Below, piece after piece: positions 1 through 5,536 of a stretch of 6,319 nucleotides of DNA (the stretch's first letter is position 1; each line of letters begins with the position of its first letter). A model generated the notes under the pieces. It was given only the letters and a program-made list of their open reading frames with translations, was not told the DNA's origin and did no database searches. The position numbers and the translations under genes were made by a program. Origin of the DNA: Chitinophagaceae bacterium (GTDB lineage Bacteria; Bacteroidota; Bacteroidia; Chitinophagales; Chitinophagaceae); the NCBI GenBank assembly GCA_020846105.1, contig JADLEN010000100.1:1-6319 (forward strand), written 5' to 3'.

Positions 1-963
1 ATAAGCACCACCTTGAGTACCTACATCTATCATATTGTTACTCACCTTTATGCCTACAACTTTAGAGTCTACACCTTTTAATTGTTCTGCGAGATCTTGT
101 TGTCTTTTGTCAATAAAGTCTCTTGTTTTTGTTGCGGATACTACTGCATTTGAAAGCTCATTCACATGGTATTTTACAACGAGCACATTGATGAAATCAA
201 TAGCTCTTAAAGGTAAATTATCAATCATAGATACTTCTAGCATACTTGTACGACCATCAGTAGGAAATATTTGCAACACATTTAAGAATTGTGCAACTGC
301 ATTTGCATCAGATAATAACGTTACTTTTATTTGGCCATCCAAATATCCTTTATTAGCTCTATACCCATTGGCATAAACAATTTTCATTTTACCAAACGGC
401 ATTGCTTTCCATGTGTCAAACGGTACACGCTCAGTCTTTTCTCCATAGGTCATTTCAAATAATCCATCAATATTTTTATCACCTTCTTTAGCTCCTTCTA
501 CAAATATCTCATCCATTCCACCCAAATATCCAACCGAATCAAATACTATTTTTATAGGGCTTTCTTCATAAATTTCGTTTTCTTTCACCTTCCCCTGTAT
601 CCAATAGCGCATGTTAAGATCTAGAGAATCCACAACTTCTTTGATCAAATCTTGCGATTTCAGCAACATTATCTCATTAAACATATTAATGCCTTCATCC
701 TGTATGCCAATCTTTTTAAGCACATTAGCGTTAGACTGAGAGCCACCACCTTCGCCTGCATCTAACAGTAAAGAGCTTTTTACCTGATAGAGTGGGGTGG
801 TATATCTTAAGTATAAAAATGCTGCTGACAATGCAATGCCAATACATAAAACAATAATATACCAGTAACTAAAAATGGAGGCTATAAATCTTCTTATATC
901 AAAATTTTGATTTATCTGATCTTTTATTACGCCCTGGTTTGTACTATTTTGATTTTGGTCCAT
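1..963 (-). CDS. Wzz/GumC-like polysaccharide co-polymerase, N-terminal part of a probable Wzc-type tyrosine kinase (partial)
   Basis: The reverse strand is open from an ATG at 963 to the window edge, giving 321 codons with no stop; the C-terminus is missing. The start MDQNQNSTNQ is followed by a cytoplasmic stretch, a membrane span at about residues 33-53, and the post-membrane segment TTPLYQVKSSLLLD (about 55-68) typical of Wzz-domain proteins. A long periplasmic region follows. Residues 276-321 (ATKTRDFIDKRQQDLAEQLK, then SNNMIDVGTQGGAY) match the coiled-coil region that precedes the GNVR segment in GumC/Wzc proteins. Such proteins sit in the inner membrane and set polysaccharide chain length together with the Wza channel; many carry a C-terminal BY-kinase domain. 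That domain, if present, lies beyond position 1. The gene follows the Wza-like gene by 49 bp on the same strand, so co-transcription is likely. The family call is firm; the presence of a kinase domain is inference, supported by the nearby phosphatase. Confidence 0.9.
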   Translation of the reverse strand, partial: MDQNQNSTNQGVIKDQINQNFDIRRFIASIFSYWYIIVLCIGIALSAAFLYLRYTTPLYQVKSSLLLDAGEGGGSQSNANVLKKIGIQDEGINMFNEIMLLKSQDLIKEVVDSLDLNMRYWIQGKVKENEIYEESPIKIVFDSVGYLGGMDEIFVEGAKEGDKNIDGLFEMTYGEKTERVPFDTWKAMPFGKMKIVYANGYRANKGYLDGQIKVTLLSDANAVAQFLNVLQIFPTDGRTSMLEVSMIDNLPLRAIDFINVLVVKYHVNELSNAVVSATKTRDFIDKRQQDLAEQLKGVDSKVVGIKVSNNMIDVGTQGGAY

Positions 964-1012
964 ATAGAAATACGAATAGTGTTATAATGATTTTTCAACA
1001 AGTAAATAGTTA

Positions 1013-1819
1013 TTATCGCTTGGTTAGCTGCACTATGCCATAGATGGACAAGACTGAGCCTACGAGCATAGAAATAGTTGGAAGGTAAAATAACAAAAAC
1101 TCATTTGATTGTTGTCTTTTTATTCTGTTTGGCTCTACATATACGATATCATTTTTTTGCAAATAATAGTATGGGCTTGTAAAAAGTGTTTTACTGTTGA
1201 GGTTGATACGGCTAAACTCTAATTTGCCAGCACTTTCTCTTATCAGCAACACTCTATCTTTGCGTCCGGTCAATGGTATATCTCCCGCTGCCGTTATTGC
1301 CTCAAGAATATTAATTTTATGATTTGGAGCAATTATTGGCCCTACTCTGCCTACCTCACCCATCATATTTATTTTGTAATTGACTATTCTCACCTCTACT
1401 ACTGGCGCTTTTATATGCGCAACTAGTATTCCTTGTAGCTTTTCTTTAGCCTCGGTAGGTGTAAGACCTGAAAGTTGAATTTTTCCTAGAACTGGAAAAT
1501 CGATATTGCCATCGGGGTTTACGAGGTAACCTTTTACGTTTGCTGCATTACCAGGTGTAGCAGACAAACTATAAGGTATGCCCCCGTCATTAAAAATAGC
1601 AACCGGATCTTTTTGAAGAAAAGCATCCACACTGGTTATATTTATAGCCAATATATCATCTGCACTTATGGTGACATCTGGTCTTGGCAAACGATTCACT
1701 ATCCTTACAGAAGAATCTACTTTTTCATTTGTATTAAAATAAACAACTCTTTTGGGAGAGGCACAAGATGCGAATATCCCAAGAGCGATGATGGATAATA
1801 TTTGCTTTGATTTCATCAT
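1013..1819 (-). CDS. Wza-like polysaccharide export outer-membrane lipoprotein
   Basis: The product is 268 residues from the ATG at 1819 (the adjacent ATG at 1816 is equally possible). An in-frame ATG at 1906 exists, but it would add 29 residues ahead of the signal peptide and overlap the phosphatase gene by 41 bp, and a promoter box lies downstream of it, so I reject it. The N-terminus is a lipoprotein signal (K-rich start, hydrophobic core, IFASC with lipid-carrying Cys19; Phe at -3 is a mild deviation). Residues about 48-147 form the poly-export domain (GYLVNPDGNIDFPVLGKIQL), and about 150-232 hold a single SLBB domain (INMMGEVGRVG, then ILEAITAAGDI). Residues about 240-264 are a hydrophobic C-terminal segment. 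The family forms the outer-membrane channel for capsule or exopolysaccharide. It is shorter than E. coli Wza (about 380 residues), as is usual for Bacteroidota forms. It stands directly before the Wzz/Wzc-like gene. Confidence 0.93.
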   Translation of the reverse strand: MMKSKQILSIIALGIFASCASPKRVVYFNTNEKVDSSVRIVNRLPRPDVTISADDILAINITSVDAFLQKDPVAIFNDGGIPYSLSATPGNAANVKGYLVNPDGNIDFPVLGKIQLSGLTPTEAKEKLQGILVAHIKAPVVEVRIVNYKINMMGEVGRVGPIIAPNHKINILEAITAAGDIPLTGRKDRVLLIRESAGKLEFSRINLNSKTLFTSPYYYLQKNDIVYVEPNRIKRQQSNEFLLFYLPTISMLVGSVLSIYGIVQLTKR

Positions 1820-1839
1820 TTTTTTATTTTTTAATGCCG

Positions 1840-1847
1840 CAAAGTTA
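1840..1847 (-). promoter_or_regulatory. Bacteroidota -7 promoter box before the Wza-like gene
   Basis: On the minus strand this reads TAACTTTG, a perfect match to TAnnTTTG. It lies in the 46-bp gap between the phosphatase stop and the ATG at 1819, and is followed by an A-rich leader (AAAAAATAAAAAAATG), the usual Bacteroidota translation-start context. No TTG -33 element is seen at the normal 17-23 bp spacing; the nearest TTG is about 36 bp upstream. It would allow the export genes to be transcribed independently of the upstream glycosyltransferase. Confidence 0.5.
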
Positions 1848-1865
1848 ATAAAATATGCGATGTAT

Positions 1866-2636
1866 CTATAGTATATTGTTATACAAATCTTTATTTTTAA
1901 AGCCATATTCGCTTAATTGCCATAATATTTCTTGGTTTTGCTCAGGCATAGCGTTGATATGGCCCAAATGTCTATCATGATGCAGATCGGTGCCACAATA
2001 ATCATAAAGCTTTAACGCAAGCATTTTTTCAGCATTGATCTTAATCGATTTGCCATAATAGCCCAATATCGAAAGCAAATTAAGCTGCATCATCACGCCT
2101 TTATTTTTCAGGTTTTCGAAAACCTGCATTTCAGTCTCATAAAGATAACGCTCCGGGTGCGCCAATATTGGTTTATAGCTATTGGCTTGTACAGCAAACA
2201 TTATTTCGTTAAACTGTCTATTCCAGCCCGCCATACTTGTTTCTACAAGCACATTATTATTTCCAAATGGCATCAAACCTTTTGGCAGCACCTCCTTCAA
2301 AAAATAAGTGTCTAAAAAATATTCTGCAGAGGCTTGAATGTGAATATCAGGATGGCTGATGGCTAAGGATTCTTTTAATGGTAAAAAGTAGGCTTGCACC
2401 TTATTGGTATCATTATCATACATTTCTCCATGGATATGAGGGGTAGTAATGAAATTTTTGATACCCAATTTATATAATTGATCAACAAATTTCACACTGT
2501 CTTCTAGAGTTTGAGATCCATCGTCTATCCCTGGTACAAGATGGCTATGCATATCACCTCCAAGAAAAGAAAAATCTGTAACATGGTAAGTAGGCTGTAT
2601 CTGTGGAGCCGGTTTTTTTTTGAAAATAGAAAACAT
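1866..2636 (-). CDS. PHP-family protein tyrosine phosphatase, CpsB/YwqE type
   Basis: This 256-residue protein has no signal peptide or membrane span and should be cytoplasmic. It carries the metal-binding signature of CpsB/YwqE phosphatases: DMHSHLVPGIDDGS (residues 28-41, His30 and His32), TTPH (His67), AEYFLD (Glu105), LAHPERY (His160) and GTDLHHDRH (Asp217, His219). The length matches the family (about 240-260). CpsB-type enzymes use a metal cluster to dephosphorylate tyrosines on BY-kinases that control capsule polymer length. The natural partner here would be the Wzc-like protein two genes downstream, if that protein has its kinase half. The ATG at 2636 follows an A-rich leader, 36 bp after the glycosyltransferase stop. 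Codons 6-8 form a run of nine A (see findings). The family assignment is strong; the substrate is inferred from the neighbourhood. Confidence 0.93.
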   Translation of the reverse strand: MFSIFKKKPAPQIQPTYHVTDFSFLGGDMHSHLVPGIDDGSQTLEDSVKFVDQLYKLGIKNFITTPHIHGEMYDNDTNKVQAYFLPLKESLAISHPDIHIQASAEYFLDTYFLKEVLPKGLMPFGNNNVLVETSMAGWNRQFNEIMFAVQANSYKPILAHPERYLYETEMQVFENLKNKGVMMQLNLLSILGYYGKSIKINAEKMLALKLYDYCGTDLHHDRHLGHINAMPEQNQEILWQLSEYGFKNKDLYNNIL

Positions 2637-2672
2637 AGTGTTTCAATTTTTTTTCAGAAATGAGCAATAATA

Positions 2673-3728
2673 TTAAAGGTCCAACTTTTTGGGCAACCAT
2701 TCAAGTTTGTCAAAAGTTTTTTGCTTTTTGAAATAATATTGCCAAATGATGCTTCCTTTATAAATCCCATTTTTATTGGGTGTGGCCACAATTACCCTTT
2801 GTGCTTTTGCCCTATGTCGCAACCATTTTCTCAAAGATCCATAAAAGTTGAAGTGAGCTTTAACCACTGTCAAAAACTCGATTCGCTTGCCTTGAGATAG
2901 CAAGTGAAATGCAGCAATGCCATCCAATACCATACGGAATGGCAACAACCAAAGTAGTCTGCCCAATCGTTCGTTTTTGAGCATCAATACCAGGCTATTT
3001 CTAAAATTATAAAACAACTTTTGTGGGCTGCCATAGCTTATCACACTGCCGCCAACATGATAAACGGTGGCACTAGCAATATACCCAATTTTATAGCCTG
3101 CATTTTTTAGTCGCCAACAAAGGTCTATCTCTTCCATATGTGCATAGAAGTCTTCATCCAAGCCACCAACTTTGTGGTACAGGTCTGCCCTTACAAATAA
3201 GCAACCACCCGATGCCCAAAATAGCTCTATATCATCATCGTATTGCCCAAGGTCATTTTCCAAAACATCTAAAATACGACCACGGCAAAACATATAGCCA
3301 AGACTGTCCTTAAACCCACCTGCGGCACCTGCATATTCAAATTGCTGGCGCTCGCGCCAATACCGAATCTTAGGTTGGCAGGCGGCTAATTGCTCGTCGC
3401 GTTCCATAGCATTGTACAACGGAGCAAACCAACCTTGGGTCACCTCAAAGTCGGCGCTGAGTAGCACATAATATTTAGATTGAATCTGCTGTAAAGCAGT
3501 AGCATAACCATGTGCAAACCCTTTGTTTACAGGTATTTGCAACAAGCTTACAGACGGGAAGTTTGTTCTTATATACGAGGCTGTGTCGTCTGTAGATGCA
3601 TTATCTACCACTACTACAGTGTAGCCTGCACTAGCCTCGGAAACGATAAGCGGGAGAAATAACTCATGCCACTTTTTGCCATTGTAGCTGAGAATGACAA
3701 CAGCAGTGTCTTGAGCAGTAATTAGCAT
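2673..3728 (-). CDS. Family 2 glycosyltransferase (rhamnosyltransferase-like, GT-A fold)
   Basis: The product is 351 residues. It begins almost directly with the GT-A nucleotide-binding fold: VVILSYNG (10-17), VVVVDNASTDDT (38-49) and NKGFAHGYATAL (68-79). The metal-binding motif region is LLSADFEVTQGW (89-100), with Asp93 in the place of the usual DxD. The acceptor side has ASGGCLFVR (172-180) and DEDFYAHMEEIDLCWRLK (191-208), where the Glu-Glu-x-Asp supplies the likely catalytic base. Residues about 255-276 are hydrophobic and may anchor the protein to the inner membrane; the tail is basic. This family adds a sugar (often rhamnose or a related dTDP-sugar) to lipid-linked glycan on the cytoplasmic side; the actual donor and acceptor cannot be read from the sequence. 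The gene starts 16 bp after the small membrane-protein gene and ends 36 bp before the phosphatase gene. Its GC content is higher than that of the export genes. Confidence 0.93.
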   Translation of the reverse strand: MLITAQDTAVVILSYNGKKWHELFLPLIVSEASAGYTVVVVDNASTDDTASYIRTNFPSVSLLQIPVNKGFAHGYATALQQIQSKYYVLLSADFEVTQGWFAPLYNAMERDEQLAACQPKIRYWRERQQFEYAGAAGGFKDSLGYMFCRGRILDVLENDLGQYDDDIELFWASGGCLFVRADLYHKVGGLDEDFYAHMEEIDLCWRLKNAGYKIGYIASATVYHVGGSVISYGSPQKLFYNFRNSLVLMLKNERLGRLLWLLPFRMVLDGIAAFHLLSQGKRIEFLTVVKAHFNFYGSLRKWLRHRAKAQRVIVATPNKNGIYKGSIIWQYYFKKQKTFDKLEWLPKKLDL

Positions 3729-3744
3729 TTATAAAAGCAACAAA

Positions 3745-3963
3745 TTACTTGTACTTAGGGGTATAAAGTGAACTTTCTGGCACTTTTATATCCGCATTGT
3801 TTTTGAAGTTGAATTTGGACAGTTGGTAACAACCAGCCCAAGAAAAAACGAAAAATCCAAAGAAAAATAATAGAAATAAAAACCTTGATTTTGAAGGCTT
3901 TGAGTATTCAATATCAGCGTTATTAGCTATCTCGTGTTCTTGATAATTATTTTGCGTATCCAT
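3745..3963 (-). CDS. Small single-span membrane protein, unknown function
   Basis: This encodes 72 residues that I do not recognise. A polar N-terminus (about 1-26, MDTQNNYQEHEIANN) is followed by a very aromatic membrane span (about 27-46, FLFLLFFFGFFVFSWAG) and a short polar C-terminal tail (about 47-72) rich in Lys, Asn and Tyr. Basic residues Lys22, Lys25 and Arg27 lie just before the span, favouring an N-in orientation. A good promoter box lies directly upstream, and the stop is 16 bp before the glycosyltransferase ATG, so it appears to be the first gene of the left operon. The promoter, the orderly membrane-protein layout and the tight spacing support a real gene; no homology-based support is available to me. 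Confidence 0.7.
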   Translation of the reverse strand: MDTQNNYQEHEIANNADIEYSKPSKSRFLFLLFFFGFFVFSWAGCYQLSKFNFKNNADIKVPESSLYTPKYK

Positions 3964-3985
3964 TACAATTTAAAATTTGCAGCCA

Positions 3986-4017
3986 CAAAGATAAAAATTA
4001 AACCGTCAAAACTGCAA
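3986..4017 (-). promoter_or_regulatory. Bacteroidota promoter for the left (minus-strand) operon
   Basis: On the minus strand a TTG (-33, positions 4017-4015) is followed after 21 bp by TATCTTTG (-7, positions 3993-3986), fitting the Bacteroidota consensus TTG, 17-23 bp, TAnnTTTG. Transcription would begin roughly 15-20 bp before the ATG at 3963. The -33 TTG is part of an inverted repeat (TTGCAG at 3977-3982, CTGCAA at 4012-4017) that brackets the promoter. The spacer 3964-4051 also has to hold the control region of the divergent kinase gene, for which only a weak TACTTTTA (4018-4025, plus strand, one mismatch and no TTG) is visible. Confidence 0.6.
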
Positions 4018-4051
4018 TACTTTTACAAGAATTTCGTTTCTTCATATCTCG

Positions 4052-5200
4052 ATGGAGTTAAGACAATTTTTTAACTGGAGAACATTACTCATTTTCACTG
4101 CACTTGCCATTGTTGCAGCATCCTTGCTATACACTAGTCAGCTGGCATCTCAGCTGGCTATCGAAGAGCACAAAAAAGTAACTTTATTTGCCGAGGGTAT
4201 AAAATCTATTGCCACCGCCCAAAACGATGAAGAGATTAGCTTTGCCTCCAACATCGTTACCCAAGACAGTACCATACCGCGTATTATTACCGACCAAAAT
4301 GGCCACATACAAGACATTAAAGCCATAGACACCGCGGGCAAGAAAAATGTGGCCGCTTTTCTGCAAGGCAAAATCAATGAATACCGCGAGCTCAACCCTC
4401 CCATTGTAGTGCAATACGGCTTTGGGGGCAATGTGCTTATCTACTATGGCGAGTCTTATTTGCTCACTAGGCTACGGTATTTCCCTTATGCACAGCTAGC
4501 TATTATTTCCTTATTCATCATTGTCGTTATTATATCTATCCGTGCGGGCAACCGCTCTATCCAAAACCAAGTATGGGTGGGCCTTTCTAAAGAAACAGCG
4601 CATCAGCTGGGTACGCCCATAAGCTCTATCGAGGGCTGGATGGAGCTCATCAAAGAAGAGCTACCAAACAGTGAGTATATCCGCGAGATGCAAAAAGATG
4701 TGGACAGGCTGAAGCTTGTTGCCGACCGTTTTAGCAAAGTAGGTAGCGAACCCAAGCTAGAGGTAGAAAACCTAGTGCCCCGCCTATCCGAAATGGTGAA
4801 TTATATGCAGAAACGTGCCCCAGGCAAGGTCTTTATCTCTTTCGATACGGCCAAGACTAGCATCGAAGCCAACATCTGTGGCCCTATTTTCGATTGGGTT
4901 ATCGAAAACCTTATACGCAATGCACTAGATGCTATGGAGGGCTTTGGCACTATAGAGCTGCGGATACATGAGCGCGACGCCGATGTAATAATAGATGTTA
5001 CCGACAACGGCAAAGGCATTGCCAAGCATCAGCTCAAAAAAGTATTTGCCCCCGGCTTCTCTACCAAAAAACGCGGCTGGGGCCTTGGGCTTTCGCTCTC
5101 CAAGCGCATTATCGAAAAATACCACCACGGCAGCATCTTTGTCAAAAACTCTGAGCCCGACCGTGGTACCACTTTCCGCATTATTCTTCACAAAATATAA
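4052..5200 (+). CDS. Orphan membrane sensor histidine kinase
   Basis: The protein has 382 residues. A first membrane span (about 10-30) and a second (about 147-163) enclose a periplasmic sensor region of about 115 residues containing DSTIPRIITDQNGHI (72-86) and IYYGESYLLTRLRYFPYAQL (130-149). There is no room for a HAMP domain: the phospho-acceptor His184 lies about 20 residues after the second span, in the H-box KETAHQLGTPISS (180-192). The ATPase domain follows with the N-box ENLIRNALDAM (285-295), G1 DNGKGI (318-323), F-box FAPGFSTK (332-339) and G2 GWGLGLSLSKRI (342-353). All ATP-binding boxes are intact, so it should be an active kinase. This arrangement, from my memory of the family, is common among Bacteroidota kinases. 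No response regulator is encoded in the window, so its partner and signal are unknown. It is transcribed divergently from the polysaccharide genes. Confidence 0.95.
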   Translation: MELRQFFNWRTLLIFTALAIVAASLLYTSQLASQLAIEEHKKVTLFAEGIKSIATAQNDEEISFASNIVTQDSTIPRIITDQNGHIQDIKAIDTAGKKNVAAFLQGKINEYRELNPPIVVQYGFGGNVLIYYGESYLLTRLRYFPYAQLAIISLFIIVVIISIRAGNRSIQNQVWVGLSKETAHQLGTPISSIEGWMELIKEELPNSEYIREMQKDVDRLKLVADRFSKVGSEPKLEVENLVPRLSEMVNYMQKRAPGKVFISFDTAKTSIEANICGPIFDWVIENLIRNALDAMEGFGTIELRIHERDADVIIDVTDNGKGIAKHQLKKVFAPGFSTKKRGWGLGLSLSKRIIEKYHHGSIFVKNSEPDRGTTFRIILHKI

Positions 5201-5229
5201 GCACATTTCTATCTGTTCAAGTCTATTTT

Positions 5230-5451
5230 ATGGCTCAACTATTATCATCTGGCTTACTCTCTGCTTTCTTAGCTGGTTTTGCCATATTGTTTCTTGCCGT
5301 CTTTGGCTTTTCCTTTGCTGTGCGCTCTATTATCAATAGCCGCACGGGGCAGCACACGCCACGGCACATCTTGCGCAGTAGTCTTTGGCTAGCGCTAGCA
5401 GTAGCCTTTTTGGGCACACTTGTTTTTTACTTTGTGCTTGCAAGTATTTAG
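5230..5451 (+). CDS. Small two-span membrane protein, unknown function
   Basis: This encodes 73 residues that I do not recognise. It has two hydrophobic segments (about 8-31, LLSAFLAGFAILFLAVFGFS, and about 51-71, LWLALAVAFLGTLVFYFVLA) joined by a short basic loop (SIINSRTGQHTPRHILRS, 33-50), which predicts a hairpin with the loop in the cytoplasm. The ATG lies 29 bp after the kinase stop on the same strand, so it is probably in the same transcript. The next gene, fabD, begins 85 bp downstream. The opposite-strand reading frame over the same bases is not membrane-like and looks like a shadow. Support is the topology and position only. Confidence 0.65.
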   Translation: MAQLLSSGLLSAFLAGFAILFLAVFGFSFAVRSIINSRTGQHTPRHILRSSLWLALAVAFLGTLVFYFVLASI

Positions 5452-5474
5452 TTGGGCTAGGGTATTTTCTTTTC

Positions 5475-5499
5475 GGCGCGCAGCTATTACCTTCGCGCT
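5475..5499 (+). terminator. Weak GC-rich hairpin between the 73-residue ORF and fabD (possible terminator or leader structure)
   Basis: GCGCG at 5476-5480 can pair with CGCGC at 5494-5498 around a 13-base loop, extended by one G-T pair at 5475/5499. The sequence after it, TTCATTATT, is T-rich but not a true T-run, so termination would be weak. A near-match to a -7 box, TACCTTCG (5488-5495, one mismatch), overlaps the loop and the right arm. The rest of the spacer 5452-5536 shows nothing clear except an A-rich stretch (5520-5530) just before the fabD start. Confidence 0.25.
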
Positions 5500-5536
5500 T
5501 TCATTATTACGCCACAGCATAAAAAAACAACACGGT

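Noticed and set aside
35..376. Plus-strand open frame of 113 codons
   Set aside because: It lies wholly antisense to the Wzz/Wzc-like gene, which is continuous and matches a known family; the composition of the frame is not protein-like.
1820..1906. Upstream in-frame ATG at 1906 as start of the Wza-like gene
   Set aside because: It overlaps the phosphatase gene, buries the lipoprotein signal behind 29 residues, and lies upstream of a -7 promoter box.
3966..3979. AT-rich dyad CAATTTAAAATTTG in the leader of the 72-residue gene
   Set aside because: A/T-only arms of five bases in an AT-rich spacer are expected by chance; no T-run or conserved operator pattern.
4018..4025. TACTTTTA as a promoter for the histidine kinase
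   Set aside because: One mismatch to TAnnTTTG and no TTG at the right distance; too weak to list as a separate feature.
4150..5206. Several minus-strand open frames antisense to the histidine kinase
   Set aside because: The plus-strand kinase has all catalytic boxes in order; the antisense frames show no domain and no start context.
4995..5339. Plus-strand frame of 114 codons overlapping the kinase end and the 73-residue gene
   Set aside because: It is a shifted reading of the kinase C-terminus and of the small membrane gene, rich in Ser/Pro/Ala, with no motif.
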